Assembly: GCA_027625095.1 (NCBI GenBank)
Contig: JAQBXN010000093.1
Span: forward strand, 1-35,827
Direction: 5' to 3'
Length of the DNA stretch: 35,827 bases
From: Planctomycetota bacterium
GTDB lineage: Bacteria; Planctomycetota; PUPC01; JACPCR01
The position numbers and the translations under genes are program-made. Under the pieces are notes generated by a model. It worked only from the letters and a program-made list of their open reading frames with translations. It searched no databases and had not been told where the DNA came from. Positions 7,064 through 15,699 of the stretch are shown here, in pieces (the first letter of the stretch is position 1; each line of letters starts with the position of its first letter).

Positions 7064-8869
7064 CTACTTGAAAACTAAAGCTTGTCGATCCTGCTGGAAG
7101 GATTGGGGATCGGATGGCTTACACCACAGATATCCTTGGCCGAACTTAACTCCAAGGGTCTGCAGGAATCGCAAATCTTCGGGATACTCGATGCCCTCTG
7201 CGACCATTTCGGCGCCCAAGCTCGTGGCCACCTGAAAGAGCCGCTCCAACTGCCTCTTCCGGCCACCATCATTCGCCACACCGTTTACATACTTCCGGTC
7301 AATTTTGACGACGTCTGGCTCGAGAATGATAAGACTCTCCAGGCAACTTCTTCCGAATCCTACGTCGTCTATGGCTATCTTAATCCCGGCCTCTTTGAGA
7401 GCCTTGACCGGCTCGTGAAGATAGGTGGGATCACCCAGAATCTGCTGTTCACTGATCTCCAGACAAAAGCTCTCCACGTTCCGCGCTCCACTGAACATAT
7501 CGAGTAGGCGTTGCACGGGAGTATCGAGCATCGTTGCAGGGAAGACGTTGATATGAAAACACCCATCAAAGAGCATTGTTGATGCAGTCTCGATACAAGC
7601 CCTGAGACAGTGTCGGTCAACGACTGCAAGAATGTCTTGTTCGTATGCCAGGCGAAAAAAGTCAACGGGGTTCTCAAAGTCTCCCGCAGGGCCTCGTGTC
7701 AGTAACTCAAAGCCGGTCATCGATTCATCCTCCAGCCAATGAATCGATTGTGCGAGCGTTCGTATCTGCTCGCCCTTTCGCAGTGTTTCGGTAACACGAG
7801 TCACTGTGTCGTTACCCTCAGAAGCCGCGGCAGACTCAAGACCACTGAACCCTATGCCGGAGCGCGACAACAGGTCGTCAACGGATGCAGTGTCCATGGG
7901 CACTTCAGCAACGGTCACCGAAGCGCAGAGCTCTACCTGAGCAGAGGAGACTTCCAGCGAACTTTCGTTCGTGTTAAGCCTGATTCTCTCAGCGATGCTT
8001 CGCGCCTCTGCGAGACGCGTGTCCGATAGCAGTAGAAGAAAACTTGAACCGTCCAGCCGTGCGACAGCATCCGCGTTCCTAAGCTCTGCCCTCAACTTTT
8101 TCCCAAGTTCCTTTACAACCAGGTCTCCAACGGAATGACCCAATGAATTCTTGATTTTCTGGTAATTGGTCAGAGTCACCAGCAGCGAGATCAATGAGTT
8201 CCCGGTACGGCGAGCGCGCTCCGTCTCCCTTTGAAGCAAGTCCTCAAAGCCACGGCGATTCAACAGACCAGTGAGAGAATCTGTAAACGAAGCATCCCGC
8301 AGTTCTGTCTCTGCTTTCTTCAACTCCGTCGTAAGTTTGGTATTCACTTTACGTAGCCGGCTCAGCTCCCCGCACAAGATCTGCAGATTATCTTCAAGCC
8401 CGATATTGGGAGCCAAATAAGCACCATTATTTCTCTCCCCACACTCGGGGGAATAAGCCCCGCCGGGAGCGAAACGTGATTTAACTAATTCCGCCGCTTC
8501 CTGAAGCCCTTCCGCGCTCAGTGCTACAATATCCACCCCCCTGGTGAGCGCATTCATAACCACCTTTGAGTCAGCCTCCTCGGTCATAAGAAACAGAACA
8601 GGCTGCTTTACCGTTGAAAGGCGTTTAATACTCGCGCACACCTGTAGATACGACGCTCGAGAAGCGACGACAATCTGAAATTCAGTTTTAGCAAGCACGT
8701 CTTCCAACTCATCCAGATCGTCACACCTGGTGGTAAGTACCGTACAGGTCAACTTCTGAACTACACTGCCATCGACCTCGTCCGCAATTACAACGAGGCA
8801 GCGAACTTCTTCACTTCCTCCACAGACGTGTTCGTTTTCGTTTGGAATCTTTTCTAGTGTCAAATTCAA
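7064..8869 (-). CDS. Pseudo-receiver / degenerate GGDEF / EAL phosphodiesterase
   Basis: The 601-residue soluble protein begins at a TTG (8869) because no in-frame ATG or GTG lies nearby; this start is uncertain. Residues 22-135 resemble a receiver fold but lack the acceptor Asp (FQIVVAS where a DLVLLD-like strand would be). A coiled-coil (about 160-190) leads to a GGDEF domain (190-350) that has lost activity: the signature is LDGSSF (272-277) and the metal-binding strand is VTLTNYQ. The EAL domain (370-600) keeps the residues needed for c-di-GMP hydrolysis: E388 in FELL, N441, E471, D501-D502 (IDDVGFG), K522, E558 (AEGIE) and Q578 (GQGY). It is predicted to degrade c-di-GMP to pGpG, with the degenerate GGDEF perhaps sensing GTP as in other composite proteins. 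It opposes the neighbouring cyclase. Confidence 0.92.
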   Translation of the reverse strand: MNLTLEKIPNENEHVCGGSEEVRCLVVIADEVDGSVVQKLTCTVLTTRCDDLDELEDVLAKTEFQIVVASRASYLQVCASIKRLSTVKQPVLFLMTEEADSKVVMNALTRGVDIVALSAEGLQEAAELVKSRFAPGGAYSPECGERNNGAYLAPNIGLEDNLQILCGELSRLRKVNTKLTTELKKAETELRDASFTDSLTGLLNRRGFEDLLQRETERARRTGNSLISLLVTLTNYQKIKNSLGHSVGDLVVKELGKKLRAELRNADAVARLDGSSFLLLLSDTRLAEARSIAERIRLNTNESSLEVSSAQVELCASVTVAEVPMDTASVDDLLSRSGIGFSGLESAAASEGNDTVTRVTETLRKGEQIRTLAQSIHWLEDESMTGFELLTRGPAGDFENPVDFFRLAYEQDILAVVDRHCLRACIETASTMLFDGCFHINVFPATMLDTPVQRLLDMFSGARNVESFCLEISEQQILGDPTYLHEPVKALKEAGIKIAIDDVGFGRSCLESLIILEPDVVKIDRKYVNGVANDGGRKRQLERLFQVATSLGAEMVAEGIEYPEDLRFLQTLGVKFGQGYLWCKPSDPQSFQQDRQALVFK

Positions 8870-9336
8870 GGGCGTGTGTCCATGGAGTCATGGCGGTTCA
8901 ATTGTGCGAGCAAAAGGCAGACCTTTATTGCGAACCATCATCTGGGCAGCGCCTAAACCAGCCTGTTAGATTGGCGTTCCTCGTTGCGTTTGTTGGCTCT
9001 TCAGACCAATCTCTTAATTTTGGTCCGAGAAGCAGGCCGTCTGCATATTGCCCCGTCAGTAGCCCTTTGATAGCTCGGCCTCTATGGATTTCGAACCATG
9101 TTCTATGGAATTTCTCCCTCCTGCTAAATGAGCGGTAGCTGCCAATCTGCCCGCCTGTATGGCCTGGTTAGTGCCTAATGTCCCTCGGACTTAATCGCCT
9201 GAACGAGGGTCTGCACAAGCCTTTAGGCGATCTGGTCAATATCTAGCGGATATGGGACTTCGGATGGTCAGCGGCATCCACTTTGCTGATAGTTCACACC
9301 AATCGGAAGCCGCCCATACTCTCACACCAATCATCG
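8870..9336. other. Gene-free interval with a stem-loop upstream of the second pseudopilin
   Basis: Nothing coding is convincing here. ATCGCCT (9194-9200) pairs with AGGCGAT (9225-9231) around a 24-nt loop containing a small AGG/CCT helix. This lies about 105 bp upstream of the pseudopilin ATG and could be a leader structure. No known riboswitch core was recognised. Confidence 0.35.
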
Positions 9337-10050
9337 ATGACGGCCCCAAACTCAGCTTGCGTGAACCCCTGCGGCAGAATTCTTATCCCGAATTCAAGTC
9401 GATATCCTTACCTCCACCGCAAGCTGATTCGTGGCTCTTTCAGCTTGGGTGAAACGTTTGTAGTGATCGCACTGGCCGGAATGGTTTCCATTCCGATTGT
9501 TGGCCAGATGGGCCGGCTTCGGTCACAAGCTCGAATGGCTGAATGTGTGAATAATCTAAAGCAAATAGCGGTGCTACTAAATATTTACCGTACAGAACAC
9601 ATGAAATATCCTCGAGCCGCATTGGACGACTTTCGCCCCATAGGAGCCGGCGCCTCGGACTTTGGCATCTTTATTTGCCCCGGTACTGATGACAAGGTCG
9701 ACAGTCTCTCGGATCTTGCCGGTGGGACATCCTATAGATACTTCGGAAGCAACGGTATCGCCTCATGGGCAATGTCAGTGTTCGGTGACGGCTTGATCGC
9801 CACGCCCTATGTCGAAGGCGACGCGAATCGTGGCCACGGGAATGATGCGGATGGTTTTGATGAAGATAACCCTGGCCGGTCTGTGTTGGCATTCGATACC
9901 TCGGATCCCCTGAAACGTTGGGACCGAAAGAATAGTTACGGGGCGATATACGATAGCGACTACGACCATCACGACGGCCGAATCAACTTGATTCACCTCA
10001 AAGACAGTAGTTGGGAAGAGATTGAAAAGTCAGAAAAGTTCGGCGAGTAG
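9337..10050 (+). CDS. Atypical pseudopilin paralogue, H-X9-DG type
   Basis: I chose the ATG at 9337 over the TTG at 9283; neither has a clear ribosome site. After a long basic leader (RYPYLHRKLIRGSFSLG) comes ETFVVIALAGMVSIPIVGQM. As in the 4472-5461 protein, Gly is followed by Glu at +1 and there is no Glu at +5. Shared family marks follow: ECVNNLKQIAVLLNIYR, PRAALDDF, FICPGTDDKVD, TSYRYFG, NSYGAIYDSDYDHHDG and NLIHLKDSSW. There is no Thr-rich C-terminal extension, so it is shorter (237 aa). The gene runs straight into the motor ATPase gene, whose ATG lies 67 bp after this stop, so the two are likely one operon and the protein is probably a subunit of that machine. Prepilin processing is plausible but untested because both consensus positions differ. 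Confidence 0.75.
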   Translation: MTAPNSACVNPCGRILIPNSSRYPYLHRKLIRGSFSLGETFVVIALAGMVSIPIVGQMGRLRSQARMAECVNNLKQIAVLLNIYRTEHMKYPRAALDDFRPIGAGASDFGIFICPGTDDKVDSLSDLAGGTSYRYFGSNGIASWAMSVFGDGLIATPYVEGDANRGHGNDADGFDEDNPGRSVLAFDTSDPLKRWDRKNSYGAIYDSDYDHHDGRINLIHLKDSSWEEIEKSEKFGE

Positions 10051-10117
10051 ACCGACCTCTGGCGTCAACAAATCCCTCATCGCGGCCATAAGCTCAATTG
10101 AGACCGGAACAAACATC

Positions 10118-11923
10118 ATGAACCCTGAAGTTGCACTGTCGTCTGAAGATACGAAACCGGGCTATCGACTGAACCGAGCAGACTCGCGCCGGATAGGAGA
10201 GATCATTCAACAATATACGAATATCTCACCCGACGATATCCAGGCAGCAGTCAAGCGGTCAAGAGATACCGGCCTGCTCTTGGGCGAGCAGCTTATACAG
10301 GATGGCAAGCTTACATCAGAGGACCGAGCCAAGTGCCTGTCCATTCAGTGGGGTCTGCCCTACTGCAACCTGAAACACGCTCGAGTGTCTTCCCAGGCGG
10401 TTCAGATGCTGGATTCGCACTACCAGATGCTTAGAAAGGTGCTTTGCCTTCAACTTAAGAGCGACATCCTGTATGTCGGTATTATCGATCCGTTACAGGT
10501 GGATGTGGTCGACGATATTCGGCTGATCACTGGGTACGACATCAAACCCATCGTGGTATCCGAGGAAGCACTTGAGGAGAAGTATGCAGAACTGTTTGAG
10601 GATCTGAAGCAATCCGAACACTGTATCGATGAAGCAGCGGAAGAGGACCCTGATCAACGGTTTTCTTCACTGGTCGTCGACGTGGAAACCCGGCTGGAGG
10701 AGAGCCCACAATCGAAGTCCAACGTCGACGAAACACACAATCTTCATGTGGCAGCCAATGTAGCGGCGGTAATTCAATTGGTGAATTCAATCCTCGGAAA
10801 GGGCATTGAGCAGGGCGCAAGTGATATCCACCTCCAGTCAGAAGGTGACCGGCTTCAGGTACGATACAGAGTGGACGGTATTCTTCATGATGGCGCCCAT
10901 CTCCCGGGGCCTCTCATGCGAATTGTAGTCGCTCGCATCAAGGTAATGGCCAATATGGACCTGGCTTCAAGGCGAACACCTCAGGACGGCCGAATGGCTT
11001 TGACCACAGAATCAAAACGATTTGAAGGACGCGTCTCGGTCTTGCCTTCAGTTTCGGGGGTGAGCGTCGTACTCCGGGTTGCTGAGCAGAACAACGAAAT
11101 GGTTTCCCTTGAGAAACTTGGTTTCCAGGAACAGGTAATGGAAAGCCTCGTCGCCCTTCTCCATCTTCCCCACGGTATGTTTCTGATTACCGGCCCCACG
11201 GGCTCCGGTAAATCCACCACTCTCTATTCAGCGCTCAAAGTTCTGAATACACGAGAACGAAAAATTCTTACGGTCGAAGATCCCGTCGAATCCAAAGTAG
11301 AGGGGGTTGCGCAGGCTGAAATTAATGAGCGCGCAGGATTATCGTTCGCGGCATGTCTTCGGGCGGCCTTGAGGCAGGACCCCGACATTATCATGGTGGG
11401 AGAGATTCGTGACAGGGAGACCGCGGCGATTGCCACCCAGGCATCTCTCACCGGGCACTTCGTCTTGAGTACGCTTCACACGAACGATGCGCCAAGTGCG
11501 GTCACTCGGCTTGTGGACATGGGTATCGAGCCCTTTCTTGTCGCGTCATCACTCGAGGGCGTTCTGGCGCAACGGCTGGCGAGGCGCCTTTGCGTTGAAT
11601 GCAAGTCCCCATACACGCCCACCAGAACAGAGCTGAAGTCCCTGCAGATGGACCTCGATTCACCTACTCTAACACTGTACAAATCGGTCGGCTGCGGCGT
11701 GTGTCAAGGCCGCGGGTACCGTGGCCGAGTTGGAGTCTATGAACTGCTTAAGATGTCAGATTCTCTGAAAACGCTCGTCCTTGAAAGAAAACCTGATTCG
11801 GTCCTCAGGGAAGTTGCGATCCGGGAGGGCATGATCACCCTGAAACAGGATGTTTTGTCCAAAATGCTCGACGGCCTTACCTCGATGGAGGAGGCTCACC
11901 GGGTAGTTTCTTTTGAGGAATAG
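10118..11923 (+). CDS. GspE/PilB-family secretion/pilus motor ATPase with MshEN domain
   Basis: The 601-residue protein is counted from the ATG at 10118; an in-frame TTG at 10022 would add 32 residues and overlap the pseudopilin gene. Residues 18-165 form an MshEN (GSPII_E N-terminal) domain: RRIGEIIQQYTNISPDDI, then LLLGEQLIQDGKLTSEDRAK, and the GLPYCNL turn. In MshE-type proteins the two such motifs bind c-di-GMP. The ATPase core follows, with Walker A GPTGSGKST (359-367), Asp box LTVEDPVE, Walker B IIMVGEIRD (near 424), His box TLHTNDA, and a zinc site of two CxxC pairs (CVEC 492-495 and CGVC 526-529). The length is normal for PilB/GspE. It powers assembly of a pseudopilus or type IV pilus. 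No GspF/PilC, secretin or peptidase genes are present in the window. Confidence 0.95.
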   Translation: MNPEVALSSEDTKPGYRLNRADSRRIGEIIQQYTNISPDDIQAAVKRSRDTGLLLGEQLIQDGKLTSEDRAKCLSIQWGLPYCNLKHARVSSQAVQMLDSHYQMLRKVLCLQLKSDILYVGIIDPLQVDVVDDIRLITGYDIKPIVVSEEALEEKYAELFEDLKQSEHCIDEAAEEDPDQRFSSLVVDVETRLEESPQSKSNVDETHNLHVAANVAAVIQLVNSILGKGIEQGASDIHLQSEGDRLQVRYRVDGILHDGAHLPGPLMRIVVARIKVMANMDLASRRTPQDGRMALTTESKRFEGRVSVLPSVSGVSVVLRVAEQNNEMVSLEKLGFQEQVMESLVALLHLPHGMFLITGPTGSGKSTTLYSALKVLNTRERKILTVEDPVESKVEGVAQAEINERAGLSFAACLRAALRQDPDIIMVGEIRDRETAAIATQASLTGHFVLSTLHTNDAPSAVTRLVDMGIEPFLVASSLEGVLAQRLARRLCVECKSPYTPTRTELKSLQMDLDSPTLTLYKSVGCGVCQGRGYRGRVGVYELLKMSDSLKTLVLERKPDSVLREVAIREGMITLKQDVLSKMLDGLTSMEEAHRVVSFEE

Positions 11924-12099
11924 CACAAGACGGGCAGTTCCAGCAACAGCTATCTAATCTCGCGCTTGCAGAGCCGCGCCGACAGCGTGTCAGTAGCCGG
12001 ATTCGCATGAATTCGAGTCTTGATAACTGCAGTGCCGGAAGTCTTGCGACTTGGACTTCGGTCTATGAGCAAGGTGGCTGGGCTCCGAGCAAGGGGGAA

Positions 12100-15000
12100 T
12101 CAGATCACTATCTCCTCGGCCGGTCGGACGTTCTGGATTTTGGCGACGGCGAGTGTCATGTCGTCACATCCTTCCCCCGTTTCGTACTCCGACCACACAT
12201 CAACGAAGCCTTTCACTATTTCCTTCGCGGACCGGTAATGATTAGCTTCCGCCAACGACACGATTCGCTCGATCCCAAACTGGTTTCCCTTGGAATCGAA
12301 GGCCTCGTTCAATCCATCCGTAAAGCACACGAGGATGTCCCCCTCGCACAGCGAGAGTTCCTCTTCTTCAAACACTGCATCTTCGTTTATTCCCAAGAGG
12401 GAGCTCGTACTGTCAAGCCGCAGCCACTTCCCTGTAGCGCGGGAGTAGAAAAGGCTTGGTACATGTCCCGCATTCACGTATCGAAGCGTTCCTTGTCTGA
12501 AGTCAAAAGAAAAACAAACAATCGGGAGCAAACTGGTTACACCGACTTCGCCACAGATCAGCCGGTTCATCGACTCAACTAATTCAGCGGGAGACAACTT
12601 GCCCGCATTCATACTGGCACGGAGAAACGCACTCGCCTGCGCCATAAGTAACGCCGCTCTGATTCCGTGCCCCTCTGCATCTCCGACGATGAGAGAGAAC
12701 TGGTCTTTGTCACCGTAAACATAATCATAAAAGTCGCCCCCAAGGCCTTCGCTTGGCCTATATTGAATGCAAAAATCCATTTCGTTGAAGGAAGGATCTC
12801 GTTGTGGAAGAAGACGCTGTTGTACCTCGCGTGCCATTTCTATTCTGGATTCATGGCGATCCCTTTCTAATTCGACGAGTTCTTCCTGCAGCGCCTTCAT
12901 GCGGATCATCGCGCGAGTACGCGCCTGGAGCTCTGAAGGCCTGATAGGTTTCGTTACGTACTCGTCAGCGCCTGCATCCAAGCCCGCAACTTTGTCTTGC
13001 TCAAACGAGCGGGCGCTGAGCATGATAATCTTGACATCATAAGTCCTGGCGTCCTGCCGGACCTTTCTAGCTAATTCGAGCCCGTTCATTACCGGCATGT
13101 CAAAGTCCAGTATGATCAGGTCTACTCGCTCTTTTGTCAGCATCGCCAGCGCGTCGGCTCCATTTTCCGCTTCAAGAATCCGATATCGATCTATGCCCTT
13201 GAGTAAAACGAGCTTTATGAAGCTGCGAATGGCCCTCGCGTCATCAACGACCAAAATAGTTCTCTGCTTTCCGTCCGAGGAGAGATCCTCGTCCATGGAA
13301 GACGCCGTTCCCGACAGGTCATTAAACTGGCTAAGCGACCGCAGGCCGAGGTGTTCTTCCGAGAAAATTCGAGTGCATTGCGCGACTGCCGTTACGTCAA
13401 TCAACCGGGCGTTCCCTCCGTCTTCGACTACACAGGAACCGAAGAATATTGGCAGGTCACGCCGCGCGGCATGCATCGGCCGGAGCACAACCTCCTCCGT
13501 ATCCATGACTTGATCAACTAGTATTCCGTAGGCCATCTCATCGGATTGAACAATCACGACGTTCGCCTCACTGTCTGAGTCGGACTGTTTGTTTTCGGCA
13601 TCAACAAACTTGGAAGTCACTACATTAACATCGAGGTGGTCATGCAGATCTACTAACGGTAACGCCTGATCGCGAAGTCGGAAAAATCTCTGGCCTTGTG
13701 GTCCCACGATAGGATCAAGGTCTCCTTTACGATTAAGACGAAGTATCTCCTGCAGATTGTCTCGATGAATTCCATAGATCTGCCCCGAAATGGTGACCAG
13801 GAGTACCGGAACAGCCTTCACGTCGGACGGAAATCGCATCACATACTTGACACCTTCACCGGCGGAATTCTCGATCTCCAGGCTGCCTCCCATTTTATCG
13901 ATATTCGCTTGCACAATGTCCATCCCTACTCCTCGTCCTGAAACGTAACTGGCTTTTTGTCTTGTCGAGAATCCTGGAAGAAGGATTAGCCTCAGAATCT
14001 CGTCTTCACTCATCTGGTCTGCCTGAGGTCTTGACAGCAACTCCTCGCTGATAGCTTTCTCTACAATCAAGGCCAGATTCAGGCCACGGCCGTCATCGCC
14101 CACAGATATTTCGACTTCCCCATGCGCGCGCTTTGCTTCGATAGTGATACTCCCAGCGGCCTCTTTACCCTCCCGAATTCTCTCTTCGGGAGGCTCAATT
14201 CCATGGTCAATCGAGTTTCGAATCAAGTGTACCAGTGGTTCCTTGATGGCATCCAGGATCGCGCGATCAATCTCTGTCTCGCCGCCGACAGTCTGAAGGA
14301 AAACTTTTTTCCCAAAACGCCGCGACAGCTCCATAACCTGCTTTGGCAACGTCTTCCATGCGTATTCGGCGGGTTGCATCCTTAGTTTCAAGGCGGCCGA
14401 CTGGAGGTCTTCCGTCAGTAGGTTCAGACGCTGGGAAGCAGTGATTAGTTTTGAATCAGAGAAGTCTTCTGACCGCTGAATGATCCGGTTTCTTGTTATT
14501 CCGAGTTCCGTGATCATCTCCAGAAGGTCGTCCAACAGGTCTATATCCACTCGTATTCTGCTGTCGGCGATTGGGATGCTCTTCTTTTTTTGCTGGCTCT
14601 TGAGGGCGTCTCTGACGTCTGACGCCTTCACCTTGCCCTTTTCAACCAGGATTTCTCCGATGGTCAGCGGGTCACCGGACATCTGCTGCTCCAATGCCTC
14701 ATCGATGTCTGTTGCAGTAACGAGTCCTTTTGAGACCAGCATTTCACCAATCGTCTTTGCCCTGAGGCTCGTCTTGGGCTGGCTGGCTAGGAGTGCAGCT
14801 TTTCTTAGCACACGCAGCTCAGTCGTCGCGGCGTCAAGCTGTGCGTCTGACTCGCGGCCGGTGCGCTCAATTCGTTGCAGTGTGTCTCGAATTGTCGCCA
14901 GAAAACTCAGAAGCAGGCCGGGGAGTTGACGGTCTTCTAGTTCGCCCCGCTCTTGTTCCACGCCAACGAAATCTTCTATTTCATGCGTAAAGATTTCGAG

Positions 15001-15213
15001 CCGGGAGTACCCGAGGCAGCCACAGGTACCCTTGATGGTGTGAATAACCCTTCTAAGCTGATTGAGACATTCCGAATTTTTCGGGTCGCCGTTCAGGACC
15101 ATCAGGTTTTGCTCAGCTCTGTCGAGGCCCTCATAGCTCTCAGCGAGAAACTCACCGATGGTGTCATCAGTTATTATGGTACTGGTGTTATCCCCGTGAC
15201 TTTGAAAGTTCAT
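12100..15213 (-). CDS. CheA-type kinase / receiver / PP2C (SpoIIE-like) phosphatase hybrid with MshEN-like motifs
   Basis: The product is about 1037 residues; the ATG at 15213 is preferred to a TTG at 15219 (residue numbers below count from the TTG). Domain order: HPt with phosphorylatable H60 in HTIKG; a helical stretch; two copies of an MshEN-like motif (IGEMLVSKGLVTATDIDEAL at 157-176 and IGEILVEKGKVKASDVRDAL at 187-206); CheA dimerisation (about 226-290); a HATPase with N box HLIRNSIDHG, DDGRGL and GRGVGMDI; a CheW-like domain (470-620); a receiver (652-770) with DD at 659-660, acceptor D705 and K758; a coiled-coil linker; and a PP2C/SpoIIE phosphatase (815-1030) with LGGDFYDY, VGDAEGHG, NAGH, FTDGLNEA and DDMTLA. 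All catalytic elements look intact. PP2C outputs of this type usually act on anti-sigma antagonist proteins; none is encoded nearby. Convergent with the motor ATPase gene. Confidence 0.95.
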   Translation of the reverse strand: MNFQSHGDNTSTIITDDTIGEFLAESYEGLDRAEQNLMVLNGDPKNSECLNQLRRVIHTIKGTCGCLGYSRLEIFTHEIEDFVGVEQERGELEDRQLPGLLLSFLATIRDTLQRIERTGRESDAQLDAATTELRVLRKAALLASQPKTSLRAKTIGEMLVSKGLVTATDIDEALEQQMSGDPLTIGEILVEKGKVKASDVRDALKSQQKKKSIPIADSRIRVDIDLLDDLLEMITELGITRNRIIQRSEDFSDSKLITASQRLNLLTEDLQSAALKLRMQPAEYAWKTLPKQVMELSRRFGKKVFLQTVGGETEIDRAILDAIKEPLVHLIRNSIDHGIEPPEERIREGKEAAGSITIEAKRAHGEVEISVGDDGRGLNLALIVEKAISEELLSRPQADQMSEDEILRLILLPGFSTRQKASYVSGRGVGMDIVQANIDKMGGSLEIENSAGEGVKYVMRFPSDVKAVPVLLVTISGQIYGIHRDNLQEILRLNRKGDLDPIVGPQGQRFFRLRDQALPLVDLHDHLDVNVVTSKFVDAENKQSDSDSEANVVIVQSDEMAYGILVDQVMDTEEVVLRPMHAARRDLPIFFGSCVVEDGGNARLIDVTAVAQCTRIFSEEHLGLRSLSQFNDLSGTASSMDEDLSSDGKQRTILVVDDARAIRSFIKLVLLKGIDRYRILEAENGADALAMLTKERVDLIILDFDMPVMNGLELARKVRQDARTYDVKIIMLSARSFEQDKVAGLDAGADEYVTKPIRPSELQARTRAMIRMKALQEELVELERDRHESRIEMAREVQQRLLPQRDPSFNEMDFCIQYRPSEGLGGDFYDYVYGDKDQFSLIVGDAEGHGIRAALLMAQASAFLRASMNAGKLSPAELVESMNRLICGEVGVTSLLPIVCFSFDFRQGTLRYVNAGHVPSLFYSRATGKWLRLDSTSSLLGINEDAVFEEEELSLCEGDILVCFTDGLNEAFDSKGNQFGIERIVSLAEANHYRSAKEIVKGFVDVWSEYETGEGCDDMTLAVAKIQNVRPAEEIVI

Positions 15214-15239
15214 GGTCAAGCTTGCCTGCTACGTTTGAT

Positions 15240-15268
15240 AAAAAAAGCTCTTTGTCGGGACGAAGAGC
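15240..15268 (-). terminator. Intrinsic terminator / possible attenuator in the leader of the CheA hybrid
   Basis: On the minus strand a GCTCTT / AAGAGC stem around a CGTCCCGACA loop is followed directly by seven T residues. It lies only 27 bp upstream of the hybrid kinase ATG and 120 bp after the small gene at 15388-15699. It either ends that gene's transcript or acts as an attenuator controlling the kinase. The leader above it carries the short direct repeat ACAGTCCAG twice. Confidence 0.75.
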
Positions 15269-15387
15269 CATAACGAGACGGGTTCCAGCATTCCCGATAG
15301 ATCGAAGGCTGGACTGTAAAGCCGGAAACTGGACTGTGAAAACATGACAGTCTTCTTAAACTTCTGAACGCCCGTTTCTGTGCTCCC

Positions 15388-15699
15388 TCATGAAGGATAC
15401 GTGAGCAGAAGCTCCGATGGGATGGTCTCAGAGCTAAGGAGGTGCCAATCTTGCCCTATGGTGAAAACGAACTTGAGTCTGAATTTACCGCGTAGAGGAG
15501 CGCTACGAATCGGCAGCAGATGAATGCAGTTTCCAGAATGTAGACTGATCGGATCAGCGAATTCGCCTTGCCCGGCTTTCACCAAGCACCGATAGGGAAA
15601 ACGAAACAATGGCACGAATGCAACATCTGGAGCCGCCGATTCTTCGAGAAGTTCATCCACGGGCACTGCATTTCCAGTGCAACTGTCGAAAGTCAACAA
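15388..15699 (-). CDS. Small hypothetical protein, 103 aa (possible divergent PilZ-like)
   Basis: The frame opens at a TTG (15699), with in-frame GTG codons downstream as alternatives; no strong ribosome site is seen. The sequence is not low complexity. It contains FRFPYRCLVK, in which an RxxxR spacing can be drawn, followed 11 residues later by PISLHSGNCI, and then GKFRLKFVF. That order loosely echoes the RxxxR and (D/N)xSxxG motifs of PilZ c-di-GMP receptors. The second motif is poor, so this is a suggestion only. It sits on the same strand just upstream of the CheA hybrid, separated by a terminator. Whether it is a gene at all is uncertain. Confidence 0.4.
   Translation of the reverse strand: MLTFDSCTGNAVPVDELLEESAAPDVAFVPLFRFPYRCLVKAGQGEFADPISLHSGNCIHLLPIRSAPLRGKFRLKFVFTIGQDWHLLSSETIPSELLLTYPS

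Noticed and set aside
12007..12582. Plus-strand 191-codon frame opposite the PP2C domain
   Set aside because: It is antisense to the well-supported phosphatase coding sequence and shows no family features.
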